DNA of 64,000 bases from Lasioglossum baleicum. Its lineage: Eukaryota > Arthropoda > Insecta > Hymenoptera > Halictidae. The stretch covers positions 4,118,786 through 4,182,785 of the forward strand of contig NC_134929.1 of assembly GCF_051020765.1 (NCBI RefSeq), given 5' to 3'. Shown here in pieces: positions 44,160 through 56,121 of this stretch (positions are counted from its first letter, which is position 1; each line of letters opens with the position of its first letter). The position numbers and the translations under genes were made by a program. Below the pieces are notes generated by a model. The model worked only from the letters and a program-made list of their open reading frames with translations, had not been told where the DNA came from and did not search any database.

Positions 44160-46283
44160 ATGGCAATGGATATTCAGAATATCCTTAAAAAGTGGGGACT
44201 CGACCAATCAACGATAGACAAATTTCAAGGTAAAGTGTGTAATTTGAATTTGATTATACTTAGTCAACAGTTTTGAATTTTTTGTCCACTTATTACAGAA
44301 CACGGAATTACGCCTGAGATAATCGAGGATTTGACGCCGGAATTATTGAAGGAATTAATTCCGCATATCGGTACTCGTTTGCTATTTCAACGACGAAGAG
44401 ACGAGCACTTCGGGACAGTTGAAAGAAAGGTACGGTTTATCGATTATGTTTTTTCGTATTATTAATCTAAATAACCCCACGAGGCGCGTAATTTTTTCAT
44501 CCTTTTTTCATTTTTTCTTCCTTTTATTTCTATTTGTATTTCTATATTTTGGATTGGTATTTCTATTTGTTCTAATCGTTTTTTTCTAGAAAGTAAAAAA
44601 ATGTGAAAAACAAGTGAGAGAAACAGTCAGCGATTCAGATGAATCGATTATTGAATCTAATAAACAAGAGAGCGACGACGGCAGCTCTGTAGAAACAAAA
44701 GAAAATACCTTAAAAAGGAAAAATTTTGAACGGGCTATTCATTCTGATGTCGAAAAAATATTATTATCAAGCCGATGTGGTCGAACGATTCTCAATAATT
44801 TTAAAGAAAAATCGCTACCTCGCCGTGTTAGAAATGACCTGTTAGAATTACTAGTCGATTCCCTCATGAACCGTTCCACAGGGTAATTTTTTAAAATTTA
44901 ATTTCGTATTGCTTTTTCAGTAAATTGCAGATTAAATTTTCATTTAAAAGGTATGGTAAAATAAAAAATTATTTTAGACAATTAAGAAGCAACGATTTTT
45001 ACCATTTGGCGGCAGACATAGTAAAAGTTTTCCCAAAAGAAGATATTCACAGCTATTATGTCCCTCCTGTTTCAAAAAAAAATTCTGCGAACAATAAGTC
45101 GAGATCTGCCAGTGGAAAACTTGTTGAAAAATATAGAAATCGCATGCAGCGATTGAAATACTTTACAGAATCCGAAGATGTGAAACGGCAGTTAGGAAAC
45201 CAGAACGAACCTTCCAAAGGTATCAAATATTTATTGTTAAGTATTTTCATTTTATTAATTATTTTATAAGAAATTAATTAAAATTTGTTATATATTTTAT
45301 AGGTACATCAGAAGTGGTCGCCCAAAGTGTCGAGTGGTTGCAAAAAAATAATGAACCATGGAATCTTGTTAAAACGCATTGGGAAGTTACGAATCGCCTA
45401 AGAAAAAAAGAATTCATCGCAGGCACGACTGAAAAATTAACAAATATCTTCAATAAATGGCGTGTACTGCATCACCCAGAAGCTTGGAATTTGATAAAAA
45501 ACGACTTCGCGGCGTGGGAACCCGATTCGGTTATCAGTATCGCAGATCAGTGGCCGCGATTTATTTTCAGTCTTCTCAAAGTATGTCCGATACAAAAAAA
45601 TAATAAAATTGAGCGCGCAAAGGAAATTCTAGCCATATTGGATAGAATCGACAATGAAGGTAAGATTTTTAATTTTGTCATCCCCCCGATGTCACACTAT
45701 TTATGTTGTCTCAAAAATTATTTTCACGGTGAAAAATTTGTATAAATGAAAAAACAATCTACATTTCAAATATTATTATATTCACTATTTCACATTTTTC
45801 TTAGATGACAAAGCTATCGCCCAAATGATCCTCCTCCCGTACATGATTCCACCGAGAGGCAGAGTTCGAACCAAAAAGGAACATTGGAAACCTTCAATGA
45901 AAGAAGCAGAGGAAAGCTTCGTCGTACATGTTCAAACTGCAGCCGACATAGCCAATGCACGCAGCGATCGCATTGAAGCCATGAGCTTGCGCAAATTAAC
46001 GGTACAACCTTACATAATTGCGGTAGGACCGTCCCTTGGCAGTATTGAAGCTTTTTACGTATCCGTAGACGAAGTTTTGTACAAAGTTCCGACAGCCTTT
46101 GACGCGATAGACGTCTGCTTTAAGACATTTCACGTCTTCAATATTTCCTATCCATCGGAAAGTCATCATTTGTGGTACTTGATTCAACGTCAGTTGTATA
46201 AGCTTGAGACTAAATTTGATCGTCCAATAGGCTACATAATCGACGTATTAACGGCCCTTCGCGACGTTGAAGAAGTTGCGTGA
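44160..46283 (+). CDS. EnSpm-borne SAM-domain protein (SAMD3-like), six exons
   Basis: Six exons join in frame with GT/AG borders: 44160-44229, 44299-44429, 44590-44882, 44921-45219, 45303-45659 and 45805-46283, giving ~542 codons ending TGA. The N-terminus (residues 1-67) reads MAMDIQNILKKWGLDQSTID, then a GITPEIIEDLTPELLKELI segment, a sterile-alpha-motif fold used for protein or RNA contacts. An acidic Ser/Glu linker and a basic region follow. The C-terminal ~240 residues have HHPEAWNLIKNDFAAWEPDS and the YPSESHHLWYLIQRQLYKLE ending known from SAMD3-like proteins. It lies head-to-tail 660 bp before the transposase and inside the same termini, so it is probably an element protein. Its role is unknown. 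Confidence 0.75.
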
Positions 46284-46943
46284 AAAAACACGAATAGCCT
46301 TTCAAAAGAGAGTATGGTCTTTTTCAATTCACATGTTACTCGGATCGAAGATATTTTGCAAGCTAATTTTATGATTTTTCTTCAAAGATTTTTACCCGCA
46401 CAAAATTTGTGTATTTTTATATTATCCTTTAATTTCTATTGTATAAACTCTCATGATTATTTTCTTTTCTATATATTTGTTCACAAAATATTCTGATTTT
46501 GTTAATGAAATACATGTAGTAGTGATTCATGCGACATTTGAGTCTTGCGTGGTTTTCGATAAAATTCTCTATTTTTTGTTTACATTTTTTAACTGATAAA
46601 AAAATTTGTTTATTTGGACCAAATACGCAATATCCTTACTAGGAAAATAGTTTATCAATTTTTTCAATTCGCCTTCTTGCGAAGTTTTTTATAGCTTACT
46701 CACGTTCTAATTTGAAATAATAAAATATTGATTTTTTTTCTTAAATATATTTTTGTGCTCGATGATATTCTAATTTGCATTTCGTAATGAAGTACGAGTA
46801 ATTTCTTACGTATTTCTGTCAATTCTGCACTGTTATTTTTAAGTGATTGTTCCGAAAGAGAATTTTTTTCCCCAAGACGCGCAATATTCGTACATAGAAA
46901 TATCCTGATTTTTGGTTCGAGGCGTGCTATAAATTACATCAAC
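46284..46943. promoter_or_regulatory. Spacer between the two EnSpm genes
   Basis: A 660-bp AT-rich gap that should hold the 3' end of the SAM gene (aataaa-like signals near 46725) and the promoter of the transposase. No specific site is assigned. Confidence 0.35.
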
Positions 46944-49367
46944 ATGTATTACTGTCCCTTTTGCATTGAATCAGTATCAAATTTGCAGTCTTTAAAAAGA
47001 CATTGCAAAGCAAAACATTTTTCAAAATCAATATCTACATTTGTGTGTCATCAAAAATTTTGCTCTCGAAAATTCACTGACATATATAGTTTTTTTAAAC
47101 ACTTGGTAAGGGTGCATAGCGTGGATAACTGTACCGACATTGTTGCACAGAATAATGATGCGATATCGGAGAATGAAAAAGACTGTTACTCAGTAGCGAT
47201 TCTTACAGAATCAACATCAAACTGTTACAGTTCACACAATGACAGTGATCAAATACAGTCAAATACAGTCCCCGAATTCGCAGATCGTGTAAGTGCAGCA
47301 ATTGGTTCATACGTAGCAAATCTATACTCAAATCTTTCTTTGACACGTTTATTTGCTGACGAAAATATTAAATCGGTAACCGAACTTTTCAAATTTGTAA
47401 CCGATCTTCGAGAAAAATATCAGGCCACGTCATCGTCTACAGACGAAGATTTACTATCCATGTTTCATGTCGTTGAACAAGCTTTCAAAGAGTTTTCGAC
47501 CGAGTATAGAACTTTACAATATTTTAAACAAATTGGTTCCTACGTCGAACCGATAAATGTTCCAATTAATATGACATTAGCTTCGAGACGAGTAAATAAT
47601 AAACGTCAGATGTGTACTAAATATCTAAACATCAGTGTTATACCACTGAAAACCATATTGCAAAATATTTTAGAGCTACCGGGGGTTTATGATTGTTTTA
47701 TATCTTACGTGGAAAATGCAAAACGCACAAAATCGTTTACTTCATACTTGCAAGGTGAATTGTGGCAGTCGATCGAGCAACAATACGATAACGTCGTTTT
47801 ACCGTTAATACTGTATTATGATGACTTACAAATAAACAACCCACTGGGAACCCATCGAGGATTGCATAAACTTGGCGTGGTGTATTGCACTATTGGCTGT
47901 ATTCCTGAGCAATACGCCAGTCAGCTTGAGAATATATTTCTTGTACAATTGCATAATTCTGAAGACCATAAACAGTGTGAGAATAAGTCAATATTCTTTA
48001 ATATTGTGGAACAATTGAAAGAACTCGAAACGACTGGTATTACAATTTCTATAAAAAACACGAAAAAGAAAATTAATTTTGTTTTATTGCATATTCTTGG
48101 TGACAATTTGGGTCTTAATACGATCCTCGGCTTCAGCAAGAGCTTTAACTGCAATTTTTCGTGTCGAATTTGCGAAGCTGATAAAAAGATGCAACGATCA
48201 CAAGTCGTTGAAGATGTTCAATTAATACGAACAATTGAAAATTACGAAAGAAATGCAAAAAACCTCGATAAAGGTGTTTACGAAGAGTGTACTTTTAATT
48301 CGATCAAAAATTTCCACGCTGTAATAAATATTTCAGTTGACCCAATGCACGACATTTTTGAAGGAATTTGCCGCTATGAAATTGGAAAAATATTGAAAAG
48401 GTTTATTGTCGATGAAAAAATATTTTCACTCGAAATATTAAATCATCGAATTCGTTTCTTTGATTATGGATCCCAAGAATCTCAAAACACTCCAACTCTT
48501 ATATCGGCAGATTCTTTAAAAAAGGGATACATAATTTGTTCAGCATCTGAGATGGCATGTTTGTTTTATTATTTTGGTTTACTGATTGGCGACCTGGTCC
48601 CAAAAAAACATGAAGTGTGGGAAATTTATATATTTCTTCGCAAAATAGTTTCAATTGTCATGTGTCGCAAAGTAAATGAAAAAAACATTGACACGTTGAC
48701 TAAATTAATAACGGAACACCACAAACTCTATTGTCAAGTATTTCAGGAACAATTAAAATTCAAGCATCATATATTACTACATTATCCGCGCATTATGCGA
48801 ACCACAGGTCCTATAAAGTATATGTCAAGTGCCCGATTCGAAGCAAAACATAAAGAATTGAAAGCAACTGCTAAAGTTATAACATCTCGATGTAACCCAT
48901 CATATACATTAGCGATTAAGCAGCAATTACTTCTTAATTACAGATTTATTTCTCGCAAAGGTTTCTGTCAGCGTCTTGATGTAGGGCCTACTATGTGCGA
49001 TATATTAAAAAATGTAAAAGATTATGATGATTTTAAATCAGTCATACCTACAGAGTTAGTTACAAGCTTAAAGGCTGTGTCTTGGGCACAAATTAACGGT
49101 ACAAAATATAAACCACATATGGTAATTAAAATAAATGAAAGTGACCGTGTTGGCCAAATAAAATATATTTTGACTGATTCTTATCGTAAAGTTTACTTCG
49201 TTTTCAAGATTTTAAAGATTATAACATTTGTCGATCATTATTACGCATATTTAATTTCATCATCAGATTCTTGGGGCTTTATTCTTCAAACACAAATAAT
49301 TGATTTCTCTCCACTTAATATTCATGTCGTCGCTGCGGGTGATACGTACATTCCAAAGATACCTTAA
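46944..49367 (+). CDS. CMC/EnSpm transposase, 807 codons, single open frame
   Basis: This would excise and insert the element. Two C2H2 fingers lie at the N-terminus (residues 3-25, YYCPFCIESVSNLQSLKRHC; and ~31-58, FVCHQKFCSRKFTDIYSFFK). The central region has a CRICEADKK zinc motif (~410), then SVDPMHDIFEGICRYEIGKI, the conserved D.MHDIFEG motif with a likely catalytic Asp. Next are FYYFGLLIGDLVPKKHEVWE (second acidic motif), KFKHHILLHYPRIMRTTGPI and SARFEAKHKELKATA (last motif). These are the marks of animal EnSpm transposases. The frame is unbroken and starts at the first ATG before the fingers. With intact termini this copy may be autonomous. Confidence 0.8.
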   Translation: MYYCPFCIESVSNLQSLKRHCKAKHFSKSISTFVCHQKFCSRKFTDIYSFFKHLVRVHSVDNCTDIVAQNNDAISENEKDCYSVAILTESTSNCYSSHNDSDQIQSNTVPEFADRVSAAIGSYVANLYSNLSLTRLFADENIKSVTELFKFVTDLREKYQATSSSTDEDLLSMFHVVEQAFKEFSTEYRTLQYFKQIGSYVEPINVPINMTLASRRVNNKRQMCTKYLNISVIPLKTILQNILELPGVYDCFISYVENAKRTKSFTSYLQGELWQSIEQQYDNVVLPLILYYDDLQINNPLGTHRGLHKLGVVYCTIGCIPEQYASQLENIFLVQLHNSEDHKQCENKSIFFNIVEQLKELETTGITISIKNTKKKINFVLLHILGDNLGLNTILGFSKSFNCNFSCRICEADKKMQRSQVVEDVQLIRTIENYERNAKNLDKGVYEECTFNSIKNFHAVINISVDPMHDIFEGICRYEIGKILKRFIVDEKIFSLEILNHRIRFFDYGSQESQNTPTLISADSLKKGYIICSASEMACLFYYFGLLIGDLVPKKHEVWEIYIFLRKIVSIVMCRKVNEKNIDTLTKLITEHHKLYCQVFQEQLKFKHHILLHYPRIMRTTGPIKYMSSARFEAKHKELKATAKVITSRCNPSYTLAIKQQLLLNYRFISRKGFCQRLDVGPTMCDILKNVKDYDDFKSVIPTELVTSLKAVSWAQINGTKYKPHMVIKINESDRVGQIKYILTDSYRKVYFVFKILKIITFVDHYYAYLISSSDSWGFILQTQIIDFSPLNIHVVAAGDTYIPKIP

Positions 49368-49639
49368 ATTAATACGCATAAAACTTGTAAATGTATGGAT
49401 ATGTATAACTCTCTTGTATTGTTAAAAATAAAATTCATTGAAATTAATATCTTTTGTTTTGAAAAAAGAACCCACTTTGAAATGCATTCCCATTTATGCA
49501 ACAAGAACACAACATCTCGTCAACTGTATATCTATTCTTACAGCCCTAACAATTATCAATACAAATCCAAATTTGGTTACATGAATCGTGAACGCTGTTC
49601 CATTCATGAACTATATACTCTGGGTGAATAAACGTACAA

Positions 49640-50356
49640 TTGACGTGACTATACTTGATTATAGTTTATTATGATCAGTTAACAATGAAATATCATTTTT
49701 AGTTCGTGTGATATTTTTTTCTATTTATTTAATACGATTTTTATTCCATCAGTTGCTTTGTTAATTTATTAAACAAAATTTTTTAGTTGAATCGATTACA
49801 TTTTCAATTAAATCAATATCATATTTATTTATTTGTCGGTATTTTTTTTTTACTGAATAGCTTTTCCGATTTATTCAATAGCATGTTTAGTTCAGACTAT
49901 AACATAGCTTATTGACTCTTGCTGAATCGATAAAACGTTTACTTGGACCAAATAAATGTATATGTTATTCAAAAATTTCTTTTTATATTTTAATACATAC
50001 ATCGATTTACGTAATCGTTTGAGTATTTGCATAGAACATACAGCGAAGTTATCTTTATTACAGATTATGTTCATTTAACTTCATAAAATGATGGATTAAT
50101 AATAAATAGGTTAGAAAGAAATGCAAAATATTATTCACCAGTCAATACTGCAATTGGTTTGAGGCCATATCTTATCTTGTTGAAAACATTGATGGTCAAA
50201 CTATTGGTTTATATGATTGGCGGAAGTGAGTTTTGCTATTGAATTCAATAGTATTAAATATTAAAATAAGTTCATATGATATTGGCACTATTCAATAGTA
50301 CATCTTATTGAATCAACATATATTTTTTTTGTTTCGACAGGATTTTTTTCTCAGTG
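49640..50356. promoter_or_regulatory. EnSpm right subterminal region
   Basis: Multiple TTCAATA/TATTGAA words (e.g. 49876, 50237-50250, 50287, 50313) mirror those on the left. The region ends ctcagtg at 50356. Confidence 0.55.
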
Positions 50357-51405
50357 TACTAGTTTCTAGCGCTTCAGCCTGTATTGGAAACTTTGTCTTA
50401 TAATCATCTGATTTCAAAGCCTTTACAATACTTTCAATTTTTGCTAATTCGCTTGTATTTTTTGTCAAAATATCGTAAAAAGAAGCACCGCTATTATAAA
50501 TCTTCTTCCTCTTCATGATCTGTACTTCTGCGTCACATTTGTTCAGAAAATGACTAATTTTGTAATCTCTGTTAATCCACCACAAATTTCTTTCACTTAC
50601 ACATAAACCTGCAGCTTTCACCTTAACTATGTGCTGTTTAAGTAGCTTAGTAGATTATTGAAGGGCGAGGTACTCACTGATGGGAAACCGTCTCAGTTTT
50701 TGACGCGATTGGGTAACTTGAATGACGGGACGTGTAGCGACGATGTGATACGACTTAAATTATTTATTTTTTGACGATTGGTCGATTAAGATTAATTGAA
50801 TTTGTTCTTTCTGTCATAAACCGTAAGGGTACAGAATACTTCGAAGCTGCCAACCTCCTGAGGCTACCTACTTTGATTACCAAAGACGACATCGAAAGCT
50901 ATAGTGCAACGTGTCGTGCTTTCTTCAAGGGGGAGAGAATGTAACTACCAAGAGATATCTTAATAATTAATCTTTATTATTGAACATTTTCTTTTCAAAG
51001 TGTTAATAAAAAATTGTACTACCTACACACTTTTTATATTTCGAAAATCATTTAAATAGTATTTACATTAAAATCTTTTCATATCCCAATGGAATTTTAC
51101 GAATCGATTTTAATATCTTTTGTCTTATTTTTTGATTTCAGAACTCTAACGCAGCTTCTCATCCCCCAACAAGTAGTGAGTCAATAAACAACAGTTTTTT
51201 TATTGTTCTATTTCTCACGTAGTATATTTTGACAAGTACAGTGACCGTGAGAACGCCAGGCGTTCCCGCGGGTAGTAATCTGTTTTCTAGCTAGGTAGGG
51301 TCTTTTTGTACGTCGCGTTTTCTTTTTATAAATATAACAATAACAATTTCGATAATTGAGTTTCCAATTTGCGAGACGTCGCTCCTAATTTGCTACATAA
51401 TTATT
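50357..51405. other. Unassigned sequence
   Basis: A reverse frame (50357-50621) reads LCVSERNLWWINRDYKISHF and then YDILTKNTSELAKIESIVKA; it is protein-like but not recognised. Sequence at 50830-50945 (reading DDIESYSATCRAFFKGERM) looks like the end of a retroelement frame before a tgtaac start, but no LTR could be delimited. Confidence 0.35.
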
Positions 51406-51417
51406 AGTGTCGCTTTT

Positions 51418-52267
51418 GGGAAGGAGAAATTCTGGACACTAGGGAATGCGGATGACGTGGCAATGATTGCGGAAAAAGAAGAAGACATGAAGATGATGCT
51501 GAAAAGGCTGAAGACATACTTGGGAAGGAAAAAGCTGGTATTAAATGCACAGAAATCAAAGATGATGGTGTTTGGTAAAGAGAGGGGGAGCAAGAAGAAG
51601 AGGGAGTGGAAGTGGGGAGAAGAAGAAATTGAGGAAGTGCAAGAATTTAAATATTTGGAGGTAAAACTGCAGAAGAATGGGGACATAACGGGGCATGTTA
51701 AAGAAAGAGCGAAACTAGCAAATATGGTATTACGACAAGTGTGGGGCATAAATGAAAGATTGTTCAGGGATGAATTTACGAAAAGAATGATTCTGTTTGA
51801 CGTTCTAGTAGGAGGGATAATGATGTATGGGGCAGAAATATTTGGGTGGAAGGAAAGGGAGGAACTGGAGAGGATACAAACAAAACACATCAAATGGTGC
51901 CTGAAACTGGACAGAACAACACCAGACTACATGATACTGGGAGAAACCATGAGAGAAGATACGAATGAGAGCAGCAGAGAAAGCATTAAGATTCGAGGAA
52001 AGAGTGGAGGGATCGGAAGGAAGAGTTCTGGTGAAAGAATGCCTGAGGGAAAGAGAAAAAATGGGGGAGATAACAAGAAATAGCAAAGAGAGGACGGAGT
52101 ACCTATATGACAAGGGATACAGTCAAGCGGGAATAGAAAAAGAAAGAAGGGAAGGAAAAGGAACTATGGCAATTATCGAGACCCTGAAGGAGAAGGATAG
52201 ACAAATGCAGGGACAGTGGCAATATAATAAAATAATGGCATCTAAGTTATGTGATAGATATAAATAT
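51418..52267 (+). pseudogene. Non-LTR reverse transcriptase, 3' part (first half)
   Basis: The copy begins just before the catalytic box: NADDVAMIAEKEEDM, with the Asp pair at 51451-51456. It continues through KLVLNAQKSKMMVFGK and EFKYLEVKLQKNGDITGHVK (thumb region), then MYGAEIFGWKEREELERIQT. These are typical of I/Jockey/R1-type reverse transcriptases. A frameshift near 51958 moves the reading into the frame 51965-52291. The coding stops at KLCDRYKY where an LTR-like insertion begins. Confidence 0.8.
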
Positions 52268-52449
52268 TGTAGCCATTACGGTAGGGAATAAGTAGGATAT
52301 GCTGGACACACAAATTTATTTTGGATTAGGAACATGGGTACAGGAAGGTGAAGTATATAAAATAATTCAATTGCTCGAATTACAGAATATGTAAACTCTC
52401 TCTCATCCTCTCTCTCACAAACGTCTAGAAGGTACTCTGTCCTCTCTCG

Positions 52450-52726
52450 CTCGACAAGGCGTCCAGGTATTATCGCCGTACTCTCCTTGACGAGACGAGC
52501 GGCCAGGAATACTCTCTCGTTCCCTCTCGGCAGGCGTCCAGGTATTGTCACCGTACTCTCCTGCCGAGGCCTGGGCGGCCAGGAGTTGACCCGTTATCTC
52601 TCGTTCGACAGGCGTCCAGGTATTATCGCCGTACTCTCCATGTCGAACGAGCGACCAGGAACAGACTCCCGTCCTCTCCCGTTCTCCCGGCAGGCGTCCA
52701 GGTATTATCGCCGTACTCTCCTGCCG
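52450..52726. repeat. Minisatellite, 75-82 bp unit, four copies
   Basis: The core gcgtccaggtattNtcNccg, then tactctcc, begins at 52459, 52534, 52612 and 52694. Each unit also has a ggccagga/ctctctcg part. The Transib sits in the fourth copy, at ctcctgccg. Confidence 0.85.
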
Positions 52727-53810
52727 CACAGTGTGCCAAATGGCATTTTTAGCTGGACAAAATGAACTTTCAAATCAACAAAAACTAACTGGGCCAATAT
52801 GCTCTAAAATAACCCTGGATTAAAATCCTTGAATATTAAAACTGAAAATTCTTTTGTTATATGTTTACAGAGCGTGTAAACTTCACCTAAAAAGCGGACG
52901 CCTAACCTATAAATGAATGGGCACATTGCCATACGCGCTAGAAATATGTTAAAATGTACTAAGGAGTATTTAAATTTTCTCTGTATAATGGATATAGCAT
53001 CTTAAAACATGTATTTTCACTTTAGTAATTCCAAATTATCGATAACATTCCTCTATTTTTGTAAATTAAGTGTCAAAGACGGTACTTATTTTTCCACAGA
53101 AACGCTTATGTTACTCCTCTTCGTTAATGAATTAGTATATGGTCCACGTCGGTCCACGCGATGAAATTTACATTATTATAAAGTAGAGATTCTCTACTTT
53201 ATTTTGGTACCCAACTTAGCTTGCTAATCGCTGCTAATGGATACTAATTTTTACAATGAAGTTACGTCGTTTTACGTTCACGCTCGTGACAATCACAGCC
53301 CGGGCCGGGCGCGCGTTCCGAACGCAGCCGATACCATCGCCACTTAGCGATTTGTTTAGTCTACTCGTTGAAACCTATGGATTGGTTTCGTTCATTGTAT
53401 ATATAAGAAATATACAATGATACTATCGTCAGGTTTTCCTCTGAACTTTCTTCCTATGAAAATTCGTTTCTTCAGTCTAAGAGCGATCAGCGTGCAGTCT
53501 ACATCTCCCTTGCGTTTTTCATATATATTTCAGTTTTGTTATTTTTATTGTTGTTGTTGTTTTTTATTGTTATTGTTATTATTACTGTGAGTGTTGTTAG
53601 TGTTTTATGTGTTACGTTATCACTTTATGCTTGATAGCGTTATATCAAAATCTTCCTTAGATATAATCAGGTACGTTGAATCAAAACATTTCATGCTTTA
53701 TAAAAATTATGGAAAGTTTAAATAGGAAATACAAATTTTTAGATTAATCTAACAACATTCGTATAAACAACATAAGGGAAAAAACTGAAAGGACACTTAA
53801 GACCGTTAAA

Positions 53811-55989
53811 ATGAATCGAGGTAATTACGTATTGTACATGTTTTATTTATAGAAAGTAATACTCTAGTCCATTCTGTAATTTAATTAATGTTAATTTTTC
53901 CGTTGAGATTTAGTGATTCTTTAGTTCTAATGGGTATATCTTATTATTATTTTTAGTCACTATCGCAAGGATGGATTTTTTTGAAATTTGGATACCTTTT
54001 CGAAATAAAGATGATTTCGATCAATTGTGCCAAAAAATTTTACACAAAATTGGCTGTATTAATGCATCAAGCACAGTTATTCTTACAATAAGGAAAAATA
54101 TATCTAAAATAGTAAGCCGAGTGAGAGATCGCTGGAACAAATGTCAGCGAAGAAAAGAATATTTCGTAGAAAGATATTCGGACTGGCTTCAGGAAGAAAA
54201 TTTTATTTTATTTGAAGGTGTATTTGACGCAAACGTTGCAATACCTTCAACCTCAAGCTCTTCTGGAAGGAAAATGACATCATTCGAAGATGCTTCTTAT
54301 AAAACTAAAAAGCGTAGGGTCTCGACACTTGTCGAAGAAAATTCTGCGACTAAATTAACGTTTGCTACAGAAGTCGCTTTACGAGCAGAAGGAAAAAGAA
54401 GTGTTGCAAGTTTAGTAGGTAATGCTTCATCGATCACAAAAGAATTAAAGTATTTAAGGGAAAAAAAGACACAGCAAAGATCAATGACTCCGGAAGAGGC
54501 TTTAGCATTGTTTATAGACACAAAAAGTACTGTACATGCATATAAAATAAATAGAAAAAAAGCTTTAAGCATAGGGCATAAAATGTATCCGTCCTATCAT
54601 GAAGTCCAAAAAGCAAAGTATAATTTTCTACCGCCTGAAAACAGCATTATTTTAACGGAAAAAAGTGCAGAAATTCCCTTACAAATAGGATTAAACCTTT
54701 GGACATCCCGATTATTAAATGGTAATACAATTCTATTCAATGACCAAGATAATTTGGAACTATTTTGTAAATGGGGATGTGACGGGAGCGCAGGGCACAG
54801 CGCATACAAACAGAAATATACGTCCACCGAGGGAAACGATCAATTTTTATTTTTAATATCTTTTGTACCAATTAAAATGTCAAATGAAGCACATTCAGTC
54901 TGGGAAAATCCGAGCCCTGGTTCAACTAGATATTGCCGCCCGCACAAATTCCTATTTGAAAAAGAAAGCGATAGTTTAATTAAAAGCGAAATAGATAATT
55001 TTCAGAATCAAATAAATAATTTAAACCCAACAAAATTAGAAATTGATGGAAAGGAAGTAACAATAAAGTATAAATTTTTTCTGACAATGGTAGATGGGAA
55101 GGTGTGTAATGTAGTTACAGAAACATCTTCATCGATGACGTGTTACATTTGCGGAGCGACACCGAAATTTTTAAATAATGAGCCTAAAGAAGAAAATATA
55201 AATATTGAAAATTATCGATTTGGGTTATCAACCCTTCATTTATGGATCCGCACTTTTGAATGTCTATTACATATAAGTTATCGTTTAAATATTAAAAAAT
55301 GGCAAATAAGGAAAAAAGTGGATAAAGTAGATTTTAAAGAACGAAAATTATTAATACAAGAAAGATTTAAAAAGGAAATGGGTTTAATAGTAGATCAACC
55401 AAAACAAGGATTTGGCACGTCCAACGATGGCAATACAGCCAGAAGATTTTTTAAATTTTTTGAAAAAAGTTCAGATATAACCGGAGTAGATAGAACATTA
55501 ATTAAAAATTTAGGAATATTATTACGAACGTTATCCTGTGGCCGGAAAATAAATATAAAAAAATTTTCAAAGTTTTGTTCATCGACGAAAGATTTATATA
55601 TAAAGTTATATTCATGGTATTACATGCCCGTATCGATACATAAATTATTTTATCACGCGAAAGATGTTATTAAATCGTTTATCGTTCCAATTGGTCAAAT
55701 GACAGAGGAGACGCAAGAAGCACGACATAAAGATTGTCGTAGATTTAGACTCAAAAATGCACGAAAAACGTCGAGATCGGATACCAATTTCGATTTATTA
55801 GCAATGTTATTAATAACGTCCGACCCATTAATAAATAATTTTCGCACAATCCCACAAAAAAAAAAAAGTTCTCTGTCCCCTGAAGATCTTCAATTATTAG
55901 AAGATAATGTAGAGTCGAGAATTGAAGAAACAGATTGTTTCACAGAACTTGAATCTTCTGATGGTGATTCGAGCTGTGAAGATACGTAG
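53811..55989 (+). CDS. Transib transposase, RAG1-related, 680 codons with a spliced start
   Basis: This is the DDE transposase of the Transib family, the group from which the RAG1 recombinase arose. A short first exon (53811-53820, ATGAATCGAG) splices over an intron (53821-53956, GT...TTTTAG) and joins in frame to 53957; without it the first ATG is 53971 (672 codons). Numbering from 53971: Asp271 in KWGCDGSAGHSAYKQ matches RAG1 D600; Asp375 in TMVDGKVCNVVTETSS, followed by a CYIC zinc pair (391/394), matches D708; Glu579/580 in GQMTEETQEARHKDCRRFR, then KNAR, matches E962. A GFGTSNDGNTARRFFKF block lies between. No stop or shift is seen. The likely target is CACAGTG ends with 5-bp GC-rich sites. 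Confidence 0.88.
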
Positions 55990-56121
55990 TTTCAGAAGGC
56001 AATCTCCTTATAATACTCTCCTTAAAATCTTGTTATAATACTGAAATCGATTCATTTTTTAATATTTTTTTTGATAATTATTTATTAGAAAATGTTTGTA
56101 CCTGCAATCGAACGTTACTAT

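Larger units (their letters stand above)
42523..50356 (+). mobile_element. CMC/EnSpm (CACTA-type) transposon, 7.8 kb, two genes
   Basis: Ends are CACTGAGAAAAAAA (42523) and its complement (ending 50356), flanked by TA on each side. This fits CMC superfamily elements with CACTR ends and 2-3 bp duplications. Both subterminal regions carry many copies of a TTCAATA/TATTGAA word, typical binding repeats of EnSpm transposases. Inside are a six-exon SAM-domain gene and an 807-codon transposase on the same strand. Two palindromic MITE-like insertions sit upstream of the first gene. Confidence 0.8.
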
